Shown here piece after piece: positions 46,968 through 58,500 of a DNA stretch of 64,000 bases. Location: assembly GCA_947462335.1 (NCBI GenBank), contig OX381717.1:50511523-50575522 (forward strand). Reading direction: 5' to 3'. The notes below the pieces were generated by a model. That model was not told the DNA's origin and searched no databases. It saw nothing but the letters and a program-made list of their open reading frames with translations. Numbering within the stretch: the stretch's first letter is position 1; each line of letters begins with the position of its first letter. A program made the position numbers and the translations under genes. The stretch is from Harmothoe impar (Eukaryota; Annelida; Polychaeta; Phyllodocida; Polynoidae).

Positions 46968-47348
46968 CGTGTACATTATCCCCAAACCAGTAAATTCCTG
47001 TGGCCTCTAGGGGGGTAGCTATATGTAAGCGTGTTTGATATACTTATGTGCATAGTAGAACGTAGGATGAATCTAGGTTTTATAGATGTGTATATCCACC
47101 CTAACACAGACCATAAATCATTGTTAAAATCCACATATAAACTAATTTGTTGAATATTAATATGGAATTCGTTATATTTGATGGTTGTCAAACAATCCGA
47201 GCACTTACATGAATGCTTCTTTATTCTTTGTCCATAACTAAAGCGTTGTTAATAGCCTCTTGACGAAATGTCTCTTTGATACAAAACGGTTACTAAAAAA
47301 ACCGTTACTATAATTCTATGAATGTATGATGTGGTAAATGGTGTGCAT

Positions 47349-49180
47349 TGTTACTGGACATCGATTCTCTGTCTCTTTGTAGCTCTATAGTGATCGATGC
47401 CCAGTTTTATACTTCAGACCAGTGGCTCATTTTGGCTGTTTTTCGCCTCACAGATTGCTCCTAGCGCAAAATCCTAACTAGGTGTCAATATATTCTCTAT
47501 GCCAATGTGTAATATGAGGGTAGAAAACAGTGGAACCTCAGTTAGAAAAAATCCTACTGAACAGTTTTTGAGAAAATTAGGGTTTTGTTGCCCTTTTTTG
47601 CTGTTTTTAGAACATTTCCTACATAACCCGTGAACGCCAGCATTTCTCAATTTTCAGGTATTTAGAATTAGAATTTGACATTTTTTTATTCGCAGTAGGA
47701 TTCCTGAATACCGAGCCATTCTAGAAAAGCTATTCTTTGGAAAAAATACTTAGTATTTCTTGATGATTTTCGTTGCACAAATTTAGGTTGTAATATAAAA
47801 ACTGCATTGTCATCCAATCAAAGTGTTTATGCACTGTTGAGGGTCACCCCCTCCCACCCTCTTCACTGTGCATTGAAGGAGAACAGGCAGGGGAGGTACA
47901 CGTGTCTGTATATAGCTGTTGACCTGGGTGCTGGGTGCATTTTTAATTTATGGGGTGCCAACTGTTCATGAAAGAAAATTCAAATAGATTTTTTTTTTTT
48001 AGTATCAGATTAATGCAACTACAAGTCGTGACAGCACTTAAAGCATTCTATTTGCATTAATATGAATGGTGGCCACCTTATGGGGTGCCAAATATTCATG
48101 AAAGAAAAATTGATAAGAATTTGTTTTTTATTAGCATTAAATTGATGCAACTACAATTCGAGATTGCATTTCAAGCATCGGGGCATTCAATGAATGGTAG
48201 TCATCTTAAATATATGGGGTGCCAACTGTTCATAAATAAAAAAAAGAATAGAATTAGTTTTTTTATTAGTATCAGATTAATGCAACTACAATTTGTGATT
48301 GCACTTAAAGCATTGTGGCATGCAATGACTGGTAGTCACCTTGAATGTATGGGGTGCCAACTGTTCATGAAAGAAAAAAAAGAAAGTTTTTTTTTTAAGA
48401 ATCAAATTAATGCAACAGCAACTCAAGATTGCATTTAAGCATTATGGCATTCAATGATTGGTGGCCATCTTGAACCTATGGGGTGCCAACTCTTCATGAA
48501 AAAAACAACTAAATTGGATGTTTTTAACAGTTTAAAATTAATGCAACTACATTTCAAGATTGCATTTAAAGCATTGTGGCATTCAATGAATGGTGGCCAT
48601 CCTAAACCTATGGGGTGCCAACTGTGTTTGAAAAAGGTATCAAATAGAAATGTTCTTATATAGATATCAAATTAATGCAACTACAATTCTTCATTGCACT
48701 GAAAGCATTGTGGCATTTAGTAAATGGTAGCTATCTTGAATGGGTTGAATGAAGGAAAAATCAAATAGGATTTGTTTTTTTGATAGTATCAAATTAATGC
48801 AACTACAAGTCAAGATTGCATTTCAAGCATTGGGACATTCAATAAGTGATAGCCATCTTGAATCTATGGGATGCCAACTGTTCATGAAAGAAAAATAGAA
48901 TAGATTTTTTTTTATTAGTATCAAACTACTGCAACTGCAATTCGAGATTACATTGAAAGCATGGTGGCATTCAATCAATGGTTGCAATCTTGAATTTCGA
49001 AATGAACATACACACAGACATATAGGCATGAACATGGTGTTCTCCTTCATATAGATATTCAAGGATTTCTACTTCTAATAAATATAGCTTTCTGTTACGT
49101 GGATGTCGATGTCCAGTTTTAGATATATATCCATATAGTGCATTGGAGTGCTATAATGTTGGACTGCTGTATATTTATAG
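47349..49180. mobile_element. Element with conserved flanks and tandem core (left copy)
   Basis: Flank A (47,349-47,733, starts TTACTGGACATCGATTCTCT), then a core of about eight 115-bp tandem units (about 47,940-48,985, with TATGGGGTGCCAACTGTTCA and ATTAATGCAACTACAA), then flank B (about 49,000-49,180, with GGATGTCGATGTCCAGTTTT and GTTGGACTGCTGTATAT). An inverted copy with a different core lies at 60,463-61,673. The two ends contain CTGGACATCGA in opposite orientation. It sits downstream of the zinc-finger gene, possibly within its 3' UTR. Confidence 0.8.
47940..48985. repeat. 115-bp minisatellite, about eight units
   Basis: Each unit has GGGGTGCCAACTGTTCATGA, a T-rich or A-rich variable tract, ATTAATGCAACTACAA, TTGCATTTAAAGCATTGTGG and TTCAATGAATGGT(G/A)GCCATC. 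Units are 75-90% alike by eye. Small frames across it are not genes. Confidence 0.85.
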
Positions 49181-49194
49181 GAAAAGTTAGCTGT

Positions 49195-49265
49195 AAGAGT
49201 GTTAAGTGACATATAAGAGTGCTAAGTGACATATAAGAGTGCTAAGTGACATATAAGAGTGCTAA
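49195..49265. repeat. 18-bp tandem repeat, four units
   Basis: AAGAGTGCTAAGTGACAT repeated about four times with very few mismatches, just beyond flank B of the 47349-49180 element. Confidence 0.9.
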
Positions 49266-49439
49266 GGCCTACCTCCTTCTCCAGCACTATAAGAAATAGA
49301 GAGTGGTATATGGGTTGTATCTATGTTTCTTTTTTTCTAAATCCCCAATGTATATTACAAAGACTATAGATTACCACGTTTAACCTGTTTCATTTTCAGA
49401 TTGTTAATGTATTTTACAAATACCATGAATTACCACATT

Positions 49440-49665
49440 TAACCTGTGGGTTAGATGGCAACCGCGGGTTAGATGCAGACCATACCCCCATTGCATGTTA
49501 TACACAATTGCAAATTTGGGAATATAGGTTAAACAAGGGGTATTTATAGATAGAGTAAGGCATTAAAGTAGTCGTAACCAGACCCCAAGTGCGGGTTATA
49601 GGAATTTCCCCAAAGTCTGGGTACGACTTATGCGCAAGATGCGGGTTGTACGCAGGAGTTTAGGG
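49440..49665. mobile_element. Decayed CCGTA-family MITE
   Basis: The right end CGCAGGAGTTTAGGG|TA matches 10274-10485; GCGGGTTATA words lie inside and the left end is eroded. Confidence 0.5.
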
Positions 49666-51920
49666 TAGGCGAATTAAATCAGTGGAAAAGGCGATTTTAT
49701 TTTTATGTGATTATCTTTTATATACATTTACCCACCTGCACATCTCCCCTGGTGGAGTAGCTACAGTCCTCTTCTCTTCTGAGTGGACGAGTCTTCAGTT
49801 GTCAAAGTATTGTAAGCAGAAAAGACATTCCAGTCTATTGAGCACCTTGTGTATTATTATTATTTGGAGTTAATGTGTTCTTTCTGTAAGTTTGCCTTCT
49901 TTTCCCCGATTCTAATCTTTCTGCTTTTATCGGATGCTTCTTCTTGTGTTGGCATACACAGTAGTTATTTGTTAATGTGTGAATTTATTGTGAATGTTAC
50001 TCAAGAAAATATATAATAGGGTTTGGTGACTTTTTAACAACATGGGGTGGTAGATTTGGGAAGGGGTCTATAGTATTTTCAGCGAAAAGGCCCATGTATA
50101 ATTCTAGATACCCGTAATACTTATAGGGTAGGGGGAATACGTACCACACCACCCAGCCCGGCCCCTCGATGTTCTTAAAATATGACCACTCCCTTTTGTT
50201 TGATTAATTTAACCATGGGATTACTCCGCATCTGTTGCTATGTAAAGTAACATACACCATCTACGTACTGTGTATGTAGTGGTTCAAAGAGAAAGCATGT
50301 ATATAGTGTTAAATGTAAACCTGTTTCATATATGGAAGTCTGATTGTAAAAAACATGCTATATGAATATATATTAATTGCTGTACACATTTCTTCACCAG
50401 ACTTAATTTCAATCCCCACTTGACCCAATCACTCTTTTTGTGTAAATACTGTTTTTGATTCAAATCAAATTTGAAAATAAATTAGTCGTAGATAAAGTTT
50501 TTTTAAAGCATTGTGAACATATCAGATTATTTCACAATAATCACAGCTTGATGGTATGGTTCCGCCTCTTACTGACAATGAAAATGACAAATATTTTATT
50601 CTCAAAACTTCTAGAGATACAGGAGTTTTGTGGATTTGCATCTAATGAAGATTAAATTATACTTATAAACTGTATGTACATTGTATGAACATTGAATTGG
50701 CAAAAGTTCAGAATATGTTTGATTGGAAAGATATGAACTTACTTTAACTATATCATGGCTTTGTTGATTACTGATGAACCGCACTGCTTGCCAACAAGTA
50801 AACGTGAAATAAAATTCTTCGAGACATGGAAATTATGTGGTCTAATATTACAGCTTTGACAAAAAGTTGGTATGGCATCATTCCTAAGTATGTGTTGGAT
50901 AACGTCCAAGTGAGATAAGGTATGTGACTCTAACGATGATAGACTGGCGGTGTTGTAATTACTTGCCCTAGCTCACGGGGATGTTATGTAACTTAAACCT
51001 CCACCATACAATATACCCAATGTATGATATTTTTTGTCTTAACTAGCCACCGTGGTTCGACAAAAGAGTATGCCATTTAGGTATATGGGGTTTTATTACT
51101 AAATAATTGGAATTATTTGCATCCACTTGATATAGCTAAATGCTAATAACATCCAGAACCTTACACATGTTACTGTTCATATTTATTCAAGAGTTTGTTG
51201 TGACCCCTATCAAATCATTTCTTTGTGGACAAGAGAAATTGAAATTCAAGCCTCATCTCTCTCATGTGCCTGTCTATTCCCCAAATGTATAGATTTGTAA
51301 GTGGTTCCAATAGAGAGAAATGAAATATAAATCTTTTTCAATTGTGAGTTATGAGATTGATGACATATATACTGCATGCATGCTGCCTACAGTGTTCAGC
51401 CATCTTAAGTTTGCTTGGCGTGTTTAACAGCGGTAGACATCATTACATTAAAATTGACACGCGAGCCAACGCCTGTTAAGTGAAATTACACGTGCAGGCC
51501 ATGATTTTATACAGCTCGTGGTCTGATTTAACATACAGAATATATTGGACTGTCCAATAAGTCTGAGGCCCTGTGGGTCCGGATGGTCCATGCCTGCTCC
51601 ATGTGTGGATAAAAGCAACATTTATAGCAGTGGCAGCTCGATGCGTAAAGCTCGACAAAAATAAAAATGACGGTTCCGTTTGGCAATATAAAAACTGCAC
51701 GTTAGTATCCTGACGATGAACACTTCACTTTATTTTGTATCCATGTGAACGTGAGATTTGTATTCTGTCCCAGGTTTAGACCTTCTATTACAAAGAGTAT
51801 ATTGAACCAGTAACTTTTGTATATATGAATGAAATACAGTGTGTGTGTATACATGTATATATATATATATATGATCATCTATAAATTGTTCAATAAACAG
51901 CTTGGATTATTAAAAACTAT
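49666..51920 (+). other. Stretch without a gene; possible distal 3' UTR of the zinc-finger gene
   Basis: AT-rich, with one G-rich MITE remnant (about 50,019-50,193) and a TA microsatellite (about 51,855-51,872). Plus-strand AATAAA occurs near 50,808 and, in a good context (TTCAATAAACAGC), near 51,889. Whether transcription from the zinc-finger gene reaches these signals cannot be told from sequence. Confidence 0.3.
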
Positions 51921-52149
51921 TTTCTTTTAGAGCTTTTACATCAAGGATATGTCACAAGAAGAATATTGTTTATCTGAGCAATGCCTTGTCAGTACTGAGT
52001 AGAGGTTTAATATACATATGAGCCAAAGTCACCCCAATATTTGTTAAAAATTAAAAACCCTTAAGGAATATGAAATTCTATAATGAGCAGACAATTTTGT
52101 TCATCCTCTGGGATTTAAATTGTTTATGAGCGACGGGTTCCACAGTTAA

Positions 52150-53110
52150 TGAAGGTGGCCCTGCAGTGACAACTTATGGAGTGAACCATGTAAATTATTC
52201 ACACAAAGTACACTCCATGTAGACTGTTTACACAAACTCCACGGCATGTAGACTGTTCATACATTGTTTACACACATTACATGGCATTTATAATTTGCAC
52301 ACAAAGTCCAATGCATAGTCACACAAAGTAATAACATTGGAAAGTTCACACAAATAAAACAGCATGCAGAATGTTCAATTACACTGCATGTAGGATATTC
52401 AAATTACATAGTGTATAGACTGTTTACACAAATGACGCGGCACTCAATAGACCCAGAAAGTACACGACTTAATGAATATTCACTCAAAGTACACATCCTC
52501 TAGAATGTTCATAAAAGTTGCACGGCATGTAGCATCTTCATATAATGGACATGACATTTAGAATCTTCATACAAATTACATGGCACATCTTCATACAATG
52601 TTCCAAAAAGTACCCAGCATGAAGAATGTTTGTCTAAAGTACACTATACAATGTTCACACAAACTACATATTTAGGCTGCTCAGCGTTTACATAAATACA
52701 CGATATGATACATATTAACACAAAGTAGATCTACATGTCATTAATTGATTAATAATAGCCTGTGTAGAATGTTCACTCAAAGTACACGGCATATTGAATG
52801 TTTAAGTAAATGGTATGTAAAATATTCATACTATGTTCACACAAAATACACAACATTTAGGCTGCTTAGCCAAAGGGTATATCACCCTCCACAAATTCTG
52901 TTGAAACAAAGGAGACTGTACACCAAACAAACAAAAAATCCAGCATACAATCAGCATATAAAGATGCTTGTCATCAGGTCATGATAGCAAGGTCAATGTG
53001 TAAGTAGTATATGGAAACGTAGCTCTGACTATCGTCAACATAGATTAACATGTGGAAAGTGGGCTTTAATAGTCCATGTAGAACGTTCACTCAAAGTACA
53101 CGGCATGTAA
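52150..53110 (-). repeat. Degenerate array of about 30-35 bp, including the Tctex1 gene stop codon
   Basis: Units resemble TTCACACAAAGTACACGGCATGTAGA(C/A)TG in plus orientation, with much divergence. GTTCACTCAAAGTACACGGC followed by AT occurs at 52,771-52,792 and again at 53,085-53,106, where it spans the Tctex1 stop codon and the last six codons. The array therefore starts inside the coding exon and runs about 0.9 kb into the 3' flank, interrupted by a 205-bp segment (52,866-53,070) also found in the preceding intron. Confidence 0.75.
52866..53070. repeat. 205-bp direct repeat flanking the last Tctex1 exon (downstream copy)
   Basis: Matches about 53,824-54,018 in the same orientation, sharing ACCCTCCACAAAT, ACACCAAACAAACAAAAA/ACACCAAACGAACAAAAA, GTGTAAGTAGTATATGGA and CATAGATTAACATGTGGAAA. 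The pair brackets the terminal coding exon (53,087-53,336). Confidence 0.75.
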
Positions 53111-55354
53111 AATAGCCACTACATAAAAGTCCTTAGTGAGGTGGGTGACGCATGCATAGTCATCCCTTGTGGTGTCCCAGAGCCACCTGGTGGCCACTTC
53201 TAGACCTTGCTGACTGTCGTCTCCCAACGCCACGTAGCACACGAACTTGTAGCGTCCCATGTCACGTGACTTAGCCGCGTCCAGGATCAGCGTCGACGTG
53301 TGTTTAGCGTCCTCCCCGGCACTCTCTGCCGTGTACCTATGTAGGGATTGTTAGAGAAATTTATCCCATTTATTAAAAACCTTCAAGAGCCGAATAGTTA
53401 CAATAGCGTTTAGATATATATTAAGCGTTTTAGCAAGATGGTGCATGGATAGAGTCCCGGGGGAAAAAACTCACCAGGACTGCATTCATGCATCATGCCA
53501 ACCATGCATTCAAGAGTTTATCAAACCATTAAGGTTAGCATGGTGGATGAATGCAGCACTGGCTCGCCAAGCCTTCCTCGCCAGGCCTGCATTCATGCAT
53601 CATTACGACATGGGGCATATTAGATTAAAATTGCCACATTGAATGAGTGTATATTCTTATTGAAGAAACTAGCACAAAGTGGATCTTCATTTAATAGCTA
53701 AATTAGACACAGAGTTAGAGCCATTTCCAGGCTTCCCGGTTCTTTAATGGAGCCGAGCAGCCCGTAAAACAAAGACCTGAGCGGTCCATGATAGCTATAC
53801 CTCCTGTCACATGACGTGGCTATCAGTCAAAGGGCATTACCCTCCACAAATAAAGGAAACTATACACCAAACGAACAAAAATTCTAGCATACAATCATCA
53901 CTAAAGAGGTTTGTCATCAAGGCATGGTAGCAATATCAGGAGGTGTAAGTAGTATATGGACATGTTAATTTGTCTCTGACTACCGTCGACATAGATTGAC
54001 ATGTGCAAAGTGGGCTTGAGAAAACGAAAGTTTAATATGCTATTTCAATAATTGGTGTCTTATATTAGAATAATAATGTGGATCTTACACCAACTTACTT
54101 ATAGTCGTTGAACCTGTCCTCCAGAATATCCTTGATCCAGCCCTCCACCTTGCACGCTACAAAGCCCTCAGGTGGTCGCGGCTTCGGTTTCGGTTTCAGT
54201 TTGGGCCTTTTCTGAAATGGAAACCCTCAGATTTAGGAAGTAATGATTTTTTCACAACAGGGGGAGGGCGGTAAAAAATGTTGACCCCTCAAAATTTCAC
54301 ACATACACACCCTGTCATTAAAAAAGGGAACACCACTCCCTTATAATTGTATACGTTGTCACCGTTTTTGTTCTTTTAAATAATTATTTAATTAATAAAA
54401 CCTCATTTCTATGAGACGTGCAGTGTTAAAAGTAAGCAGGCAAAACTTGCTACTTACTGATTTACCAAGAAACTTGACCGTTGCCCTCAGAGTTCCCACG
54501 GACAGTCGGTCGCTGCGCACAGCCAATATAGGCTTGGGTACCTCGGCAAACCGAACACCGGCTTGGCGCACCTTGTCACGAGATGCCGGGTCTCGTGACA
54601 CTTTGTCACGAGATAATGAATCTCGTGACACCCTGTCACGAGATGACACGTCCTTCGACACCTTGGCCTGTGATGACGGATGTCGTGACGAAGCTTGATG
54701 TGACGAGGGATTCCTCGATGAGGGTTCTGTGGACGACGAACTCTGTGACGACGGGTGCCGTGACGACGGGAGACGGGACGAATCTCGTGATGATGCATCT
54801 CGTGACGACCCAGTCCCCGTCCCATTGGAATTCCGCTTCTCGTGTGCGGAGTTCTCACTTGAGGCCGAAGGGGGCCCCGAGCGAGGCAGAGAGGACGTGG
54901 TTTGAGGAACTCTGAAATTCCATATAATTATATCCATATATATTATATGTGGCATGTACTGGGAAAGTGCTTTTTTCGCAGATCGTGTCATATAGACAAA
55001 GTAACATAATGGTTCCTATTGCAATCCTTTTTATCTTATGAATGGTATTGTGATTTTATCGACCAAGCCCACAGGGCAACGGTTAACATTTCACAAGCCA
55101 TTCATGAGTTCATCTGATTAAAATAGTTATAGGTAGAGCTAGTAGAGGCCTATTGAATTGGGACGAGCATATTAGTGTATGTACATGTATCAGTGTTTGA
55201 CTGTAGTTTCATAATGATCTATATTCACTCTATGTCACGCCTGATATATAATCCTACAATAGCATACCTTCACGTGGACATATAATTGATAAATAATAGT
55301 TTAAAAAAAAAACACCTACAACTATCAGTGTGCACTAGTTTCTCACCTTAACAT
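53087..55354 (-). CDS. Tctex1-domain protein (dynein light chain family), 274 aa
   Basis: Exons in coding order: 55354-55347 (ATGTTAAG only), 54911-54458, 54211-54099, 53336-53087; all GT/AG, phases join, 825 nt. Residues about 171-274 form a Tctex1 domain: EGWIKDILEDRF, then YKFVCYVALGDDSQQG, ATRWLWDTTRDDYACVTHLT and a final hydrophobic strand ending HAVYFE. Such proteins are light chains or adaptors of cytoplasmic or ciliary dynein, forming dimers. Residues 15-135 are Ser/Arg/Asp/Pro-rich, with SRD repeats and many potential phosphosites; before the domain is KRPKLKPKPKPRPP. Of the frames available in the first exon, only this one avoids stops and keeps phase. The 8-nt coding first exon and the exact subfamily (TCTEX1D1/4-like or other) are the uncertain parts. 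Confidence 0.88.
53824..54018. repeat. 205-bp direct repeat flanking the last Tctex1 exon (upstream copy)
   Basis: Intronic partner of 52,866-53,070, between exons 3 and 4 of the Tctex1 gene, about 960 bp away in direct orientation. Confidence 0.75.
54238..54344. mobile_element. Degenerate G-rich Harbinger-like MITE remnant
   Basis: AATGATTTTTTCACAACAGG on the left and ACACCACTCCC|TTA on the right are eroded versions of the terminal repeats seen at 18677-19001. Located in Tctex1 intron 2. Confidence 0.5.
54565..54800 (-). repeat. SRD-coding repeat made of alternating inverted units
   Basis: Within Tctex1 exon 2. TCTCGTGACA and its complement TGTCACGAGA alternate five or more times. In the gene frame both spell Ser-Arg-Asp, so the peptide repeat is direct while the DNA is inverted. 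The opposite strand is also open and reads SRD. Confidence 0.85.
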
Positions 55355-55538
55355 AGTGTCCTATCCCACAGCAGTAGAGGATGTAACATAGACGAGGTTC
55401 ATCCATGCAGAACGACCACAGACTGACCCTTAGCATCCCACTACCCACACACACACTACACATGTTGCTATGACAACGGACGCCAATATCTGCTGTTATA
55501 TCACCAACCGCTCCTCATCATAAACCAGCAGGGATTAT

Positions 55539-58500
55539 CCAGCCTCGGTCAGTGTGTATCCTACCAGTTGGATAGCCTGGGAGCAGACCGCCATCTGGTC
55601 CAATAAACATTATTGTAATATAATAGACACAACTAGAACGACAAAACGTTATTTAAAGGTGGCTTTTATTTTACCATGTTTATCATATTTGATCACAACG
55701 TTTCGGCTGGCTTAGCCTTCATCAGGTGATGTCATATTTCAATTATTTCATTCAAGTAAAGGTGTTAATACACAGTAGCCTTAATTACCCCTTTGATCTT
55801 GATAAAATATGTCTGTACATGGGTGGGGATTCCCCAATACACACATTTTGCACCACCAAACTGGCGCAAACGTCAAGAGAAGGGCGATTTCGAGATTATC
55901 AGACAATAATCCGCCACCCTTTAAAAGCCACATTGTGCTTTTAGGAATACATGGCCTTTATCGTCATGATGCACAGACCTATCACTGAGGACTTTTTCGC
56001 GCTAAGGCTACATTCATGTATCATGCCAACCCATCGGGAGGGTATCAATCCCATTACATCGACAGGGTGTTTGAATGCAGCTTAATGATGAGGGTACTCG
56101 CCAATGCTGCATCCATGCATCATGACGACAAACGGCACAGTGCATTAAAGCACTATGCTACCCTTTAATGGTTAATCCCAACAGTACACGGATGCTGCTC
56201 TAGCTGCTCGTTTGGTAATTGGGTTCAATTTGCTTTCATTTGGTATAAAAGTTAACAAATATAACTTAATAATTGCCAAAGAATTTAACTCGGCAGGGTT
56301 AGGTCACCGACTCAGTGCGCCTTTAATGTATTCGGAGTGTCAATGTCGCTTTCAAACTAACTGTTCTTGGTCACTTCTTGGTTATCCATACGACAACGAC
56401 GGAGGGAGTGCTAATTCAATGTGGGACAATAATGAAGTCAGATACGGTAGTCTAATATAATTTTAAGTAGGGGGTACATTTGTAAATTGGTGCCTCCGCT
56501 GTGGTATTATAGTTATAAAGGGCAGTGGTGAAGGAGCTAGTAGTCCAAGATTTTTAGCTCAGAATAGGACCTAAGGTTAAACAAAATCGGAACAAGCCAA
56601 TTTTTGGACAGAAGATGCCCAGAAGGGTACTGAACCACATACTAAAAGTCCTCGGACATCCTCCTTGTGCTCGCTCGGAAATTCAAGATGGCGTCCAGGA
56701 TGGGCAATATGCACTATTTCCCTCTTTTTTTTTTCTATTTTTGTCTTTCCATAGGCCAATTTGAATTTTACCTAGCCCCCCTAAACCAATTTGAAGCTTT
56801 TCAATGGTCTTATCCTTTTGTTGCTAGGGCTGGTGGTTGCCTAGCAACAGGTATTTCCTATTGGATTTCCCTAGAAACTAGGCCAATAAACAATCAGAAA
56901 GGTATTGTACCCATACTTACTGCTTCTAAAGTGACCCCAATGGAGCAAGATGATATAACTAATTCACTATAGTCCATGGTTACCTAGCAACAGCAGATAC
57001 TCACCTAGCAACCACCTGGAAAGAGTGTATTTAGCTCTTTGGAAAATACTTCGGCTTCACAAAAGGCCATCAAAAGATCATCTACCCAACAATCTATCAG
57101 AAGCTTCATTGATGGTGATATTATTGTGTTGCTAAGGAAAGTGGTTGCCTAGCAACATACACTCTATATTAAAATTCTAACCTAGAAACCAGAAATATTA
57201 ATCAGAGATATCAATCTACCAATATCGCAACCCCCGAAACATCCCCAGGAGGCTACCGAAACACATGCTAAAAGTACCAGGAAAACTTCCGGATTTCAAG
57301 ATGGCGTCCAGGATGGGCAATATGCACTATTTTTCTATTTTGACTTTTCATAGGCCAATTTGATGTTTACCTAGCCCCCTAAACCAATTTCGAGCTTTTC
57401 CATGGTCTAATCCTTTTGTTGCTAGGGCTGGTGGTTGCCTAGCAACAGGCACTTCATATTCATATTCCCTATTTACTGCATCTAAAGTGACCCCAATGGA
57501 GCAAGGATGATATAAATGATTTGTTGTAGGCAATGGTTGCCTAGCAACAGCAGATACTTACCTAGCAACCACTTGGAGTGAGTGTATTTGGCTCTTTGGA
57601 AAAAACTTTGATTTCATAACACATTGGTTGAGAGGTAGATATCTGATATTGCTAGGCAACTTCACACCATACCAACACATTTCATTATCCCACTTCATCT
57701 GAGGTCCATTTATATGTAGTAGTAGAATATGCCTCTCATTGATATTTCCCCTGGATTTTGGGGAGTAGCAATATAGAATGTGTTGCTAGGCAACCACTTA
57801 CCTCAGCAACACAATAATGACACCATCCAAAAGGTTTTTCAATGGTAGGTGATCCTACAATTACCCTTTTTAAAGCCAAATTCTATTTTAGAGGCATGAA
57901 CACTCTAGGTTGCTAGGTAAATACTTGCTGTTGATAGGCAACCATGAACCATAGCAAAACATACATATCATCCTTTTTCCATTGGGGTCACTTTAGATGA
58001 TGGAAAAGCTTGAAATTGGTTTAGGGGCCTGTGTTAACTTCGAATTGGCCTATGGAAAGTCAAAATAGAAAAAAAATGAGGGAAATAGTGCATATTGCCC
58101 ATCCTGGACGCCATCTTGAATTCCGGAACAAGCACAAGGAGGATTTCCCGGGACTTTTAGTATGTGTTTAAGTACCCTCCTTTACATGTCGTGGGGTCGA
58201 GATATTGGTAGATGAATATATCTGATTAACATTTTGACTGGTTTCTAGGTTAGAAGTATAATATAGAATGTATGTTGCTAGGCAACCACTTGCCTTAGCA
58301 ACACAAAAATATAACCATCAATGAAGCTTCTGATGGATTGTGGGGGTAGGTGATGTTCAGATGGCCCTTTGTGAAGCCAAAATATTTTCCAAAGAGCCAA
58401 ATACACTCTTTCCAGGTGGTTGCTAGGTAAGTATCTGTTGTTGCTAGGTAACAATGGACCATAGCAAATCAGTTATATCATCGTTGCTCCATTTAGATGC

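Noticed and set aside
54411..54698. Plus-strand SRD-rich frame opposite the Tctex1 exon
   Set aside because: Explained by the ambigrammatic repeat; the minus strand has splice sites and a downstream domain, the plus strand has neither.
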